The notes: generated from the sequence alone by a model not told the origin. DNA of 64,000 nucleotides from Phallus indusiatus (GCA_027605045.1 JAQFWX010000145.1:1-64000), one strand, 5' to 3'. Shown: positions 23,148 to 35,583, numbered from the stretch's first letter. Numbers and translations: made by a program.

Positions 23148-24624
23148 TTATTCTTCGTACACACTTTTAACTACATCTAGAGCTTCTTTATCCAATGTTT
23201 CTTTATCCAAATCGTACTTTGGGGAATACGCCGGAATCGCTAGAGCACTGAAATAGATAAGCATAGGCAGTAGAAGTAGAGCGGCATACCGAGTTATTTT
23301 ACCTTTGTCGTAAACACTCAATTGCCTTGGTATAATTGTCATCCCTTGCCTCAAAGGTATCACCAGGTTTTTCAAACCAAGTTATGGCTTCCTCCGCGAG
23401 TTGATAAGCCTGCTCCCAGTGCGAAGTAGAAGGACGCGAGACTCTCATCAAACTTGAGGTGGATGCCACCTCAATCTTCCTTAATCGCTGCAGTTCCTTG
23501 TTAGGTCCGAAACTTAGTATAGACAACAATAGAAGGTGATTTACGCTAGAATGTGCCGCTCGGTTTAGTTGAGATAACATCGCCGAACTCGTCTCCTCCG
23601 ACTATAACCAGAGGTAAGTATGTCTTCCAAGTAATAAGCATTAGACTTATTTTACTCACATCACCATCTTCCCCTCTACGAATACTTAAACTCAAACTGC
23701 AAGAGATGGCTTCCATGTATGATGTGAATATAAAGCTGAATATTTTGTTCGCGACTGCAAGCAAAATCAGCATACATACAAAGATGAAAAATGGAAGCAC
23801 ACACCTGAAATCATTCTCCTGAGCAGATCACGTCTTTCCAAACCCGACTGCATTGTAGGCTCAGCAAAAGTTCTGTCATTAGTTGGATCGAAAGTATAAA
23901 AATAAAAATCGTTGAGGTTGGTCAGAATGCCGCGGACTCGGAGGGCTTCAAAACCCGGTATCATCTTGTTCTTCGAGGCGGCAGCTACATATCCAGAATA
24001 TTATTAGAGCTTTGTGCTGAGATAAACGGCAGATGGACGCACCAACAAGCTCAGCGATTAGCTGTGCAACATATTGTGAATCGAGAGTATCCTTTTTGAT
24101 CTCGACCACGACGAGAAGTACACCTCCTATGATATAGATCTATGGCAATTTTATCTGAGAAAGTGTAAACAGACTAATTGGTGAATAATTCACACCTCAT
24201 GTTCAACCCTCCCTCCTGATGAAATATTTGTTTTGCCAAGCGTAGCCTCTGGTTTATCAATGAGGCGTCCCTCAAAAAGATTCACAATGGGGACAATATA
24301 CTGATGGTTGTTTAGCTGTATTATGGGAGAATACATAAACGTACGAACGGGCTCAAAAATCCTGACTCTCCTTGCTTCATTATCATTGCAAACCTCTCTG
24401 TCTCCATAAACATTGACACTTTCCCAGGCTCTCTTATACATATCTGTCTGCAGGGCCGCTGGGAGCCTGTAGGTGGGTCCTTCCACTGTCTCAATACTCG
24501 CCGGGACCTCTGGAAGAGTAGAAAGTCCTTCCCGAACATCAGCATAGCTGGTATTACTAAAAGATGGACGCCTCTTGCTTCTGAATCCTTCAGGTGATAA
24601 AGATGGGGAAAGTTTACGCTTCAT
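23148..24624 (-). CDS. Uncharacterised protein with PD-(D/E)XK-like core
   Basis: Six exons: 24196-24624, 24043-24139, 23805-23984, 23660-23754, 23303-23601 and 23148-23247, total 1200 nt and 399 aa. I know no named family. The N-terminus is basic (MKRKLSPSLSPEGFRSKRR). Residues ~70-180 hold a pattern that resembles the restriction-endonuclease-like fold: a glutamate-bearing helix (TDMYKRAWESVNVYGDRE), a strand-turn ending in RVEHEIYIIGG, then LLVVVEIKKDT, which looks like the (D/E)XK strand, followed by a helix with DSQYVAQLIAELVAA and the strand FYFYTFDP. The rest is helical, ending acidic (ALDVVKSVYEE). It may be a nuclease-fold protein of the kind seen near fungal effectors and transposons, but this is fold inference only. 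Confidence 0.7.
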
Positions 24625-25437
24625 CTAGTTGTAAGTATAAAATAATACAATCGCTTGAAGCTGCAGTGAATGCTAACGCTTAAGCGCTAAAGTATGTACT
24701 TTAGTCTACGTCATTGAACAATTCTTTATTTAGGCGTCTAATAAGGGTATTACGCCCAAGGCATGCAGTTTTAAATCTCAGGCTAGACGAGATTTAAGTC
24801 CCTAGGTCAAGTAGATTTCGCGCAATTTTCAGCGTTTGTAAGAATTAAACTAACTAACTTTAAAACGAAATTAAATGAAGTACCAAGAAGTGTAGCGTAC
24901 TTCCATATATACTCAAAAGAAAGAGAGAGGCGGGCTACATGAGAAATATTGAATTATAAGAAGGGGGAAAAGAATAGTCGTGTTTTAAAATTTACCCTGT
25001 TTCATTACTAGTATGGCTTGAAGTCGACGTCATGTGTACTAATGTTTCCGTTGGTTGGAATATCATCTTCAATTTTTTCTGTCCGGCCGTCTATGACTCT
25101 ATGTAGAATTTAACCTTATCATTGATCTTCACGTTTGATTATACCAAGTTTAAAAATAGGTCGCCGGTTCAGTTTTAGCTCTGTGAACTGGTCCTAAAAC
25201 ACGCCAAACTTGAAGAGAATTGCCATCGTGGAAAGTGGTAATATTCGTTCCGCTATGTGTCAGTTGTGCGGTAATAATTAGCGGGCACATAGCACTAATC
25301 TGAAAGGTCGGGTTCGTAAGTCATAGTGTAGGATATGCAATAAAAATATTTTTCAAACAATGTCGCTTTGTTACGTAAATTATTGGTCATATAGCTACAA
25401 TATGTCACTCAACCGACATAAAATGGTAGCGATCTGG
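24625..25437. other. Intergenic stretch, nothing recognised
   Basis: About 810 nt between the 399-aa gene start and the LPMO 3' end, AT-rich. No coding model. Confidence 0.4.
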
Positions 25438-26810
25438 TCAACATGCAAATACCGCCGGACCCGGAATGGTGTAGTTTGTCACAGGAGGCCAGTAAACTAA
25501 ACACAGGAAACTCAATTAACCGCAGATTGTAGAGGTTCAAGAACTTACTATCAATTGTAATGCCGGGGTCAGTAGAATGATATGCACCGGGCTGGCAGGC
25601 GGGCGGTTTGAGTAAATTTTATTCTCATAAAAACAAAGATTACCCACGAAAGAGACTGTAGCCGGGGTCTTAGTTCCAGCTCCTCCTATAATATTAAGCT
25701 GGCCGCATTCCATGTCTATAAACTTACGGTTAGAACGACCACCCCGTTCATTGTTCAAAAAAACAATATGCACTGACAGAATTGAGCGCCAGGGTAGGTG
25801 GATGCGGCATGCAAAGCTAATTCCGAAAAACCGAGTTTATTGGTTGGTGAACCGTAAAATGGCGCACTTGCCTATAATTTCAGTACGGACTAGATAGTTA
25901 CCAGACTCGATGCATGAGGGGACAGTGAATGTGTGCTTCCCCTTGTTTGCAATCAGTCGGTCGACACCCCAAGTACTGTTGTTAGCGTCAAAGCCATCTT
26001 CCCATATCTTAAACCAGTTCAATCCTGTGACAGATGTTTGCGTGGCATTAGAAATTTGAGCTCTGGAGGTTGTTAAGTCTCTACGCTTTCTTGAAGTTGA
26101 AAGTCACATACAAGTATACGATAACAGGTCCCTTGTGGCTGGGGTCGATAGGGTCTTGAGGATCACTACAACCATTTGTCGGAAGAGTAATGTATCTAGA
26201 GCAAGGAAATTTACCTAGGATCAGCTCCCGCCAGTGTATGGTGCCTGGGAAAATAAGTTTCTTATAAACGAACTGATGAAATTGATGTTCAGTTACCACT
26301 CAGCAGTCATTTGAGCACCGGCGGGGACTTGGATGACAACCTGAGAAAAAGAATTGACCATAACCCAGAAGGCATATTTTAGAGGTTTACCTGGGAAACA
26401 GGTTGTTGGTACGGGTTGATACCTAGAAGGAATGAGGCAACCGTGAGGTTCAAAACTCAATGGGAAGTTTTCTTACCACCGTTGCAAATGAGATCCTTAG
26501 CTTTTGGTTAGAGATCAGAACTCTGTACAATAGTGCACTCACATCAGACGTGACATCTGTAATAGGGCCATCGTACGTCGGGACACGAATGCCATTGATA
26601 TGACCTTGGTCTAAGGACACACGTAAGAAGAGTATCCTGGAAAAGTATCCTACATCACCTACCAACTCCATTTACATACAATTCCTGTTGGAAGGATCAT
26701 CCTCAAGTTGTGTTTTGGATAATTTGGCAAGCACTTACTTGCATAATGGTATGTGCGGAAATCGACGCAAAGAGACTAGCCAATGAAGAAAGCAACGGTA
26801 CAGTCTTCAT
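25438..26810 (-). CDS. AA9 lytic polysaccharide monooxygenase
   Basis: Secreted copper enzyme that oxidatively cleaves cellulose or hemicellulose. Thirteen exons: 26739-26810, 26663-26684, 26543-26610, 26477-26495, 26391-26422, 26297-26340, 26215-26244, 26112-26165, 25872-26062, 25778-25816, 25648-25715, 25549-25591 and 25438-25496, total 741 nt and 246 aa. The signal peptide ends ...ASISA, and the mature protein starts HTIMQELYVNG, giving the N-terminal copper-brace histidine. The second brace histidine is in EWHHTLAGADP. The C-terminal block EIIALHAAS, GAQFYMECGQL supplies the axial-tyrosine region, and it ends in WPPVTNYTIPGPAVFAC. There is no CBM1 module or GPI-like tail. Intron 9 has a GC donor (25871). 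All catalytic landmarks are intact. Confidence 0.95.
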
Positions 26811-27805
26811 CTTGAATTCTGAAAAAAAAAGAGGCACGCTATGGGTCGTAAAGCAAGTTTCTGAAAACCATCATATAAATGACAAAGAGGTCGACGAAAA
26901 ATCAAGCGACGTTCCAAAAGAAGGCCTGGGGCAATGTTTGTCAGCTTAATTTAAGAGGAATACGCGGAAATACCTAGGATAACAGTGAGTGGAATCTGAA
27001 ACTCTGCGATTGGAATCCGATGATATCACTTAATCTGCCCGAGCGAATGTGAAAAAGCGCATAAGATGAACTGTATCTAACCGACTGTTCCACTTTGAAT
27101 GACGAAATGAAAAACAGTCTAGCCATAGTAGCGGCGGTGATTCGGTAAGGACTTGGGGATTTTCCGCAGATTAGTCGCCATACGAATTCTCAAAACCTTT
27201 TTGTAGACGCGACGAATATGTTTTGTTCCTGTTCACTCGGCAGCCAAGAGAGATCCATTAGGACGAGATTGGTAATAGTAGGGGAAGTAGCTCGCAAGAA
27301 TGTTTGTTGGAGAGTCTCGAATTTCAACCGAGATTTGGTATGAGAACATTCATGACCCGAGCCATTCGAGATAAGACCAAATTGGACAGTAATTGTGAAA
27401 CTAAGACGTTCTCCACGAGCGATAAAAGATGAAAACTAGAACAGAAGGCTTGTTTGATTTTCATGTGTTCTACAATTTTTGTGGAGCTGCGTCGAATAAC
27501 TTGAAAACTATGGCCCTTGCTAATATTTTGGTTGAGGCGAAACCTGGTGTGTATCGTGTCTGACTGATCACAACCAGGGAACGGATTTAAAATAGTAGAT
27601 TGTTTTCCTTTCATGAGTGATATGTAGTTGGATGGTAAGTAAATCGACCTGAAATCGACTGGCCATTGCTTCCCACGGAGGATCGCATTCGAATACTAGC
27701 GCCGAGTGAGGCAAGAAGAACAGGAATTAGCTGTTGGTTGAGTTTTCTGTGGCGTCCTTACTTTCAAAGTAGTGCTTACTTCTTAGAAAGCTCAATTTTC
27801 TGACA
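26811..27805. promoter_or_regulatory. Divergent intergenic region LPMO / RING gene
   Basis: About 1 kb between divergent genes with no coding model. The short minus-strand frame at 27324-27614 has no recognisable homology. It should hold both promoters. Confidence 0.4.
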
Positions 27806-29151
27806 ATGCCTTCGTCTACGGCGCGCACTGCTGCCTTGGCTTTCGCACTTTCATCCTGGATTGAGGGACTGACGCAACTCAGGACGGTATTATTGACCCC
27901 GGGAATGAGAAGAGAGGATGATGATGACTACCAAGAGTTTAATCCCATCACCCCCAATGCGACATGGAAAGAGAAGTTGATGTCCTGGCTCAACCGAAAT
28001 GGCCGTGCAGACATCGAAATGGATGACTTGGAGCGGACTTCTCTCGGCGCCGCAGACATTGTGGTGAGTACTAAAAACGAACAATCACCAACGTGTTTCT
28101 CATAATATCGTGCCAGACCGCTTTTGCTGTTTTGCAATCACTCAAACAACCCATCTTACCCTTTCTCTTATCACCTTTCTCCGCTACCTTGCCTATACCC
28201 AGGACTTCTAATACCCGTTCAATTAAATGGATGCGCTTGTTGCTCATGACGATTATGCTTTCATTGTTTCATGAAGCAGAACGCGTCTCGGTGTCCTTGG
28301 CTGTCCAGCTTTTCAAAAAACATCGCGACGAGAGGAACAAAGCACTGCTGGGGAACCTTTACGTTCGCGGCGACGCTCTCAGAAGGCGTCCAATCGCCCA
28401 CGAGGACGAAGATGAAGACTGCTTAATTTGCGCTGGCGTTGGCGCAGACAACCCTCTTTCACAATCTATATCCAGCATATCTTCAATGGCTACTAATTCC
28501 ATCGCAGCTCAAGACAGTCTCGGTCCGCTAGAAGCCTTTTGTGCAAACGCACCCCAAAAGCACATTGCCCATCGCACCTGTTTTCTTTCTTGGCATTCGG
28601 CATATCGCCAGCAACGTAGACATTTACCCGCAGAATATGTTGTCCTTCAGCATCCATACCCATCCGAAGCCGTTCGGAAACGAGCTCAAACCATAGTTGA
28701 GGCAGCTGGTTTACCACACTTGAGCCGTCTCATCAGGTTTCCACACGAGTTACCATGGACATGGCCTCATCCAGGTGGTATGACAGAGCCAAGGAGACAT
28801 TTCCGTCCTACACTGACCTTAACAGAGAACGCCGCTGCAGGCTCATCGTCCGTTAACAATATCTCGAGATGTCTCGCGACGTTGCATACCATGAGTCCCC
28901 CGTGTCCAGCGTGTAGGTCATCTGTTTTCTTACAGATCTATACCCGTCTAGGACCTCGACGATTCGCAAATAACTCTCGCACACGTCGCGATCTATTGTA
29001 CTTCTATGCCCGAGTGTGGTACAAGTATTGGTGCAAAGTCGTTGCTCCTAAGACCGTTCTTTATCGCGTAGCTTCTCAATGGTCATTTGTTATGGCATTA
29101 TTGAGCATGATTCATATTTCGGGAGGACCAATTCGATATACCTATTCCTGA
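27806..29151 (+). CDS. Membrane-associated RING-like protein
   Basis: Two exons: 27806-28063 and 28117-29151, total 1293 nt and 430 aa. Hydrophobic segments lie near residues 100-120 (ILPFLLSPFSATLPI), 130-155 (WMRLLLMTIMLSLFHEAE) and close to the C-terminus (WSFVMALLSMIHISG). A split RING-type metal-binding pattern lies between: EDCLICAG with CxxC at about residue 180, then AHRTCFLSWHSAY, and PPCPACRSSVF with a final CxxC about 140 residues after the first. The spacer is far longer than in a standard RING, so this may be a degenerate or extended RING-H2/RING-CH module. By analogy it would be a membrane E3 ubiquitin ligase. That function is inferred only from the cysteine/histidine pattern. 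Confidence 0.7.
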
Positions 29152-29329
29152 ATTCACACAAACACAACACGCTAGTTCTTATAATTTTCAGGGTTTTAAC
29201 AATGATAAAAATGTATCATACACCGTCTCTATGTATCGACATGTGTTTTTTATATACGTTCCTGGAGGATGAGGTGATGATTCCTCAGATAAATATCTGT
29301 GAACTCCCGTTGGAAATATATTCAAGATC

Positions 29330-32261
29330 TCAGTTCTGAGCAGATTTGGCCATCTTGGAGAGAAATTTACTCAGCTATCTGGAGCAAAAAAAAATAACTA
29401 GTAACTCACCAAGTTCAGTGCACTTCCAGCTTTGAACCATTCAATTTGGCCTTCATTGAATGAATGAGCGAGAGATATCTCCTATTACACAATCAGGACC
29501 TGGTCAATATTAAATGCAAGCTCTCTGACATACGTCTTTGGAACCATCTTTGTGTTTAACCACCAAAGTCAAGTTCTTGCCGGGGGCAAAAGACTCAAGA
29601 CCGACAAGATCAACCTTGTCGTCAGGCTGGACCTTGTCATAGTCCGCTGGGTCAACGAAAGTTAATGCCAGCATGCCTTGCTTCTTCAAGTTAGTCTCAT
29701 GAATACGAGCGAAAGATCTAACAATGATCGCTAATCCACCAAGATAACGAGGTTCCAAGGCAGCGTGTTCACGGGAAGAGCCTTCACCATAGTTGTGATC
29801 GCCTGTAAAAATGATTAAAAAAGTACCTCACAATAAGCTCGCGGTAACTTACCGATGACAACCCAGGGTTTGTTGTTAGCCTTGTACCATGCGGCGGTGG
29901 CCGGGACTGTGCCCCATTCACCAGTAATCTTGTTCTGTATATTGTTAGCTTCACCATTCTCAGCGTTGATGGCACCAATCAAACAGTTTTCTATCATACT
30001 TTGCTTTAGTAAAATTTTAACAATAAGTTAAGCGACAGGCTCACGGGAAATATTCTGCAAGTGTCCACGGTACTTGAGCCAGGGACCTCCAGCACTAATG
30101 TGGTCGGTTGCTGATGAAAAATTATGTGATGAACAGTTCCTAAAGCTGCTTTCAATCAAAAGCGACTTACTGCACTTCCCTTTAACCTTAATTAAAACCG
30201 GAAGGTCGACAGGGTTCAAGTTGTCCCATGGCTTGAATGGTTCCAAAAGTTGGAGTCGGTCGCTCTTAGGATCAACAGCCACTTGGACACTTGAGCGATC
30301 TTGTGGTGGTGGTTGGAAGGTGTCTTGACCTGGATCGTATCCGCGAGGAGGAAGTTCATATCCGGAAGGATCAGTGAATTTGAAGGGTTTCCCATCAGTA
30401 CCAGTGAGAGTGTCAACCAAGGGGTTGAAAGTCAAGTCACCAGCGAAAGCCATAGCAGTGACAATATCGGGAGAAGCGACGAAAGCGTGGGTAGCCGGGT
30501 TAGCATCATTACGACCGGTGAAGTTACGGTTATACGAGGTTATGACTATGGAACACCTTAGAACACGGGAAATTGTGCGCGAGATAGCTGTTACGTACTA
30601 GAGTTAGCTTCACCCTTCTTAACGTCCTTTCTGTCCCATTGACCGATACAAGGACCACATGCATTAGCTAGGACTAGTCCACCAACTTGTTCAAAGGCCT
30701 CAATTTGCCCGTCACGGGAAATAGTAGCGCGAACTTGCTCAGAGCCGGGAGTGATCGTGAATTTAGACTTAGTTTGAAGACCATGTTCGGCTGCTTCCTT
30801 GGCAATTGACGCGGAGCGAGTCATGTCTTCATATGAAGAGTTCGTGCAAGATCCAATGAGTGCAACCTTGAGCTCTTGGGGCCAGTTGTTCTTTTTCACC
30901 TCTTCAGCGAATTTGGAGATTGGGGTAGCAAGATCGGGAGTGAAAGGTCCATTGATGTGGGGCTCGAGCTCAGAAAGGTTCTACAGGCAAAGTTAATCCA
31001 ATACAGTAGGAAAAAAATAATAACCCACAATTTCAATAACTTGGTCATACTCGGCACCCTGGTCAGCTTTCAAGTTGTAGGCAAACTGTTCGGCGTATTT
31101 GGCAATGTCAGGACGTTTTGTGGCATTCAGATAATCCGCCATTCGGCGATTGAATGGAAAGAGCGAGGTGGTGGCACCAATTTCAGCACCCATGTTGCAG
31201 ATCGTACCCATACCAGTGCAGGACAAGGATTCAACACCAGACCCCGTATATTCAACGATAGCACCTGTGCCACCTTTAACAGTGAGTATTCCAGCTACTT
31301 TGAGGATAACATCCTTAGGTGTTGTCCAGCCGCCGATTTTACCAGTCAAATTGACACCAATAACCTTAGGGCATTTGAGCTCCCATGGAATTCCGGCCAT
31401 GACATCGACAGCGTCGGCACCACCAACACCACAAGCAATCATACCAAGACCACCAGCATTAGGTGTGTGCGAGTCGGTACCAATCATAAGACCACCGGGG
31501 AAGGCATAATTTTCCAGAATAATTTGATGGATGATGCCTGAACCAGGCTTCCAAAATCCAATACCATACTGCACAAGGGATAAGCATCAATCAAAATGTA
31601 TGCTTAGGGTATACCTTCGCAGTAGCAGTAGCCAAAAAGTCGTAAACCTCCTTGTTAATGTTGATTGCACGAGCCAAATCCTTCTCTCCACCAATTTGTG
31701 CTTCAATAAGATGGTCACAGTGCACCGTTGTTGGCACTGCAGTAGTGGGAATCCCGGCGGACATGAACTGTAATAAAGCCATCTATATCCAATCCAAATT
31801 AGAAATGTACCTGACAAATAATTCACTAGCTTACTTGGGCCGTAGCATCTTGACAAGCCACACGCTAAACACGGTTAGCAAGTTTGTAATTATTTACTAT
31901 CAAGAAGATTGAACTCACATCAGGTCGTAATTTCAGATAACTAACACCACGGGTAATGTCCTGGTTATGAGGATCGTCCAGATGACCATACAGTATCTTC
32001 TCAGAAAGAGTCAATGGACGGTTGAGTCTGAAAGGGTAACACGTAATTAAAACCATGAGAAAATAAAATGGTATCAACATACCTTTGGCGAACAATGGCA
32101 AGGTTGTCCTCAATCCGTTGATAGTTGATGAATTTCCCTTTTTCTAAGTTAGACATGGCAACTTGAGTGTCGCCAATTCGAGGAACGGCCGTAGCCATAC
32201 CCGCCGCAAGACGTTGTACGGCACGCAGTGCATTAGCTGTTCTGTTGGACAGGTTCAACAT
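29330..32261 (-). CDS. ACO1: Mitochondrial aconitate hydratase
   Basis: TCA-cycle [4Fe-4S] enzyme that isomerises citrate to isocitrate in the matrix. Twelve exons: 32083-32261, 31919-32027, 31835-31864, 31615-31782, 31029-31568, 30599-30980, 30171-30545, 30045-30110, 29853-29990, 29534-29802, 29410-29481 and 29330-29353, total 2352 nt and 783 aa, normal for the family. The presequence is Arg-rich ([20 protein letters not shown]). Landmarks are [27 protein letters not shown], cluster cysteines in [12 protein letters not shown] and [13 protein letters not shown], and the active-site serine loop [15 protein letters not shown] in the swivel domain. All exon phases agree. Head-to-head with Ask1, with 234 bp between starts. 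Confidence 0.97.
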
Positions 32262-32495
32262 CCTGCACCACGAAGAAAGCTACGTCGATGAAGGTATAAT
32301 GTGATTAGTTTGAAAGAAAGAGGAGTCAATGGTCTGGGAAAAAACGTGACTGGAGACGGGACGTTGGATTTCGGAAACGGTTTTCCGGTTGGACGCTCCG
32401 CTTCGGAACATGCAGAGCGATGATGTAATTTATGTGACACGTGACAAACGCGCTTTCTCCTCGAGGACGGTTCATTGGAAATCAGTTTTACAACA
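32262..32495. promoter_or_regulatory. Bidirectional promoter aconitase / Ask1
   Basis: 234 bp between two divergent starts. It contains a TCACGTGTC-like CACGTG core on the minus strand near 32440 (TGACACGTGACA), an E-box/palindromic element that could serve either gene. Confidence 0.45.
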
Positions 32496-34518
32496 ATGGA
32501 ACCAAAACCATGTTCGCAGCCTTGGACGCCTCCTGATCCCACCACAATTGTGATACCGGGTGTTGATCCTACAGCATCAATAAATGAGCAGATTGATCAA
32601 ATTGATCAGCTGATTACTATCCGACTGCAGGTACAGTTCATGAACTTGAATATCTCCATGTTAGCCTACCATTCCGCGTACAGAACATCGATGCCAATTT
32701 CTCAAGAATACAACAGCTTATTGCTTCAAAATTACTTCCAGCGTTTAGAAAATACGCGGAAGGCACTGAACCCGTCCGCGAAGCTGCCAAGGTGCGTCCC
32801 ATACGCGTCGCTCCGCAAAACGCGTATACCTAAATTATATGTTGTGCTAGTTTTGGAAATCCTTTTACGAGGCAGCTGCACAAATTAGGATTCCTCTCGC
32901 CTCGGATATATCTCTTGATCAGTCTGCCGAAACTGAAGTAACAAACACTCCTCAAGATGAAGAACAAGACTCAGAGCAACAGGCAGATGAAGGCGACACA
33001 ACTATCCAATCATATGACACTGCAAATACAACTCCAGTTGCTAACGATACATTCATGCAAGGTGCCCCCATATCTTCAACTCCGTTAGTTCGCGACACTC
33101 GGGCCACTGGCGAGGACGAGGCCTGGAGCGCCTCCATTGAGTCACCGTTTGAAAGGTTGCACAGAGAGGTGCAAAGCCTTGCAATTGAGGACGAACTCCC
33201 GACAAACTCATCTATTCTGTCTTTACCCGAAGCCCCCAAGAATATCTTCCCAGTTTCGACACTACCGGTCCTTGAAGAACCCAAGGTGCCCGTAACAAAC
33301 CCTCGCCCTCCATCGCCTCCGCAATCTCGAAATAAAGGCAAGTCGCCCTTACGTGAAAATATCCTTCGCCACAATGCCAAGAAAACCGCTTTGTCTCAAG
33401 GACCATCACTGCACAAAACTCCTCGGCATCAAACTCCCCAACACCCCTTCTCCAATACTCACCGCTGGAACGGTCTTGTCGATCTACGTCAGCCTTCGCC
33501 ATCAAAGCAGTATAAACCAGGACCTTCTAAGCATGATTATGACTCGGACTCCTCAGACGATTTGATACCTCCGGGTATGTCGCCTCCTGTCACCATGCAG
33601 TTCGCTATGCCTGCTAGACTACGAACATCCCCGGTGAAATTGTCTCTGACGCCAGCAAGGCAGGCAGCTGAGAAAATAAAGGGTCGTTATGTTGTCAATG
33701 CGGCCAGCAGAGGTATCGGACTAGCCTCACCCAGTCGACCTGCCCTTGAGCCTTCCATTAGCAGTGTCGCTCCCAGCCTTCCCAGCATGTCGAAATATAC
33801 CTACCCTAGCTCATCTCATATCACGAATTCATCATCATTCAACTCACGAGTATCCATTCCGAATCACCCTTCGACTTCACAACAATCTGATGGAATTATG
33901 ACGCCTGCTCATCAAATTTATAAATCTCGCGTTGGTCCTCAGCCTCCCCAAGCGACAACAGCAACCGGTGCGAATGATGAGCCCCTTATCAATCTATCAG
34001 ACGATATTACAATGAAGCCGTCCTCTCAAGATCAAGTCTATGTGATGCCCAAATCACGCCTACTGATTGACGATGAAGCATCGCTTTCCCCTGACTCTGA
34101 CTCCGATTTATCCGAGCACAATGAGCAAAATCCATCTAACGGATTTCTCTACGCAACACAGAACAATGTTCAAACAGATGATTCGTTTAGTGATGATGGC
34201 GAAGACTCATTCACAAATATCGGCCGGCCAGCTGGTCAGCTGCATCCGGTCATTGATATGTTTGCTCAGTTTGAGGGAGAAAACGTTAATGTTGATGATG
34301 ATTCGTTTGATCAAGACTCTTTTTCTGCTAATGAAGAAGAAGAGACTATTTTCGGAGGTCGTCAAGCAAACGAAGGTGCAGATGGACGACTCAATATCCG
34401 GAAAGTTCCCTTAATTGATGATGCGCACACCGGCGTTGTATCGCTGAATCCTTACGCTCAAATTGAACAAAGCCCGACACCATATGTCGGCCAGGGAGCA
34501 CCTTTAATGCATAAGTAA
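32496..34518 (+). CDS. ASK1: DASH complex subunit Ask1
   Basis: Outer-kinetochore DASH/Dam1 complex subunit that couples kinetochores to microtubules in fungi. Three exons: 32496-32630, 32684-32791 and 32851-34518, total 1911 nt and 636 aa. The conserved ~65-residue Ask1 domain is at the N-terminus: IDQIDQLITIRLQNIDANF followed by SRIQQLIASKLLPAFRKY and FWKSFYEAAAQIRIP. The remainder is a long Ser/Pro/acidic, presumably disordered tail with multiple S/T-P sites (SPPQSR, SPSKQY, TSPVKLSLTP) fitting cell-cycle kinase regulation, and DSDSSDD-type acidic runs. The open frame at 33055 is only part of exon 3. Identity is firm from the N-terminal domain. Confidence 0.92.
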
Positions 34519-34890
34519 CTACTCAACTACTATCACATTACATTCAACACGAAACATTTTCTCAATGGGTAGTCCCCCATTGAAACTACGATAATTTTTT
34601 TTATCAATGCTTAGGGATTACAGATTCAAAGAATGATGCTGAATTGGCATAACTATGCTGAGACCCGGTTTCTACTTCAAATATCACTCAGTTTTTATTT
34701 ATTTTACCCGGAATTTTTTTCTTGCCCATTGACTTAATCAACTAGAGAAAGGAGCGGGCTCGAATGCTTTGATTAAGCAAGCGAGTAACGCAGAATAGGA
34801 ATAAACACGTTACGTCACGCGTTTCAGCATATATCCAGACAACATCCTGTATCAAACACGATCCTTAACGCATCTCAAGAACAAAGAAAC
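34519..34890. other. Intergenic, promoter of secreted DPBB gene
   Basis: About 370 nt. It includes the Ask1 3' flank (T-rich near 34590 and 34690) and the region upstream of 34891. No other feature seen. Confidence 0.4.
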
Positions 34891-35583
34891 ATGTTTTTAC
34901 AACTTTCAATCACTTTCGCTCTTTTGATAACGACCGTTTTGTCCCGAATTACGTCAACCAGCGCGCATATATCAAACCATCTTGAGCAGCGCGACTACTA
35001 CCCTGATTCAAACGAGATATCCTCTAGTCTTTTTTCAGGCAGAGCGACGTGGTTTTACCCTGGTCAAGGTAACAGGGTGGTATTCGGCTCAAAAAAACTG
35101 AGAAAATAACTCGTTGCTTATCAGGCGCATGTGGTGGATACGCTACGGACTCTGATTACATTGTGGCGTTAAGTCATACACAATATCAAGACGCACATTG
35201 CTACAAAAGCATTTTTGTGATAAACATGGAAACAGGCAAGGCCGCACAAGCTCATATACAAGGTATATGATCAGTACTTTCGTGCCAAAGCTTCTCTAAG
35301 GTTGCGCCATTGATAGACAGATGCGCTGGTTGCAATTATGGAAGCATAGACATGTAAATCCCGCATTAAACCTTCACTGAAGAGAGATATGAACCGATCT
35401 TTCTTGTGCTTCAGGTCCCCTGCTCTTTTCAATTCGATAGCGGAAGGAGGATTGGATCAAGGCGTGTTTCCAGTTGCATGGCTGTTTTTGGACGACATGC
35501 CGGATGACTTCTCATATCACGATATTTTCATGCGAAGATCCTCGCAGACGGAAAGGGAATTAAACGCCACCGCGATAAATTGA
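34891..35583 (+). CDS. Secreted double-psi beta-barrel (RlpA/expansin-like) protein
   Basis: Four exons: 34891-35068, 35125-35262, 35317-35353 and 35415-35583, total 522 nt and 173 aa. The signal peptide is MFLQLSITFALLITTVLS. The DPBB domain runs from about residue 50: GRATWFYPGQGACGGYATDS, VALSHTQYQD, then DRCAGCNYGSIDMSPALFNSI, a pattern shared with barwin/RlpA-like and loosenin-type fungal proteins. There is no expansin CBM63 domain, so it is a single-domain form. Such proteins act on or bind plant or fungal cell-wall glucans and are often induced in fruiting or host contact; activity here is inferred. The C-terminal tail after residue ~150 is charged and unique. Confidence 0.88.

Noticed and set aside
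30876..31541. Long plus-strand frames antisense to aconitase
   Set aside because: They are shadows of the conserved coding strand; codon logic and homology lie on the minus strand.
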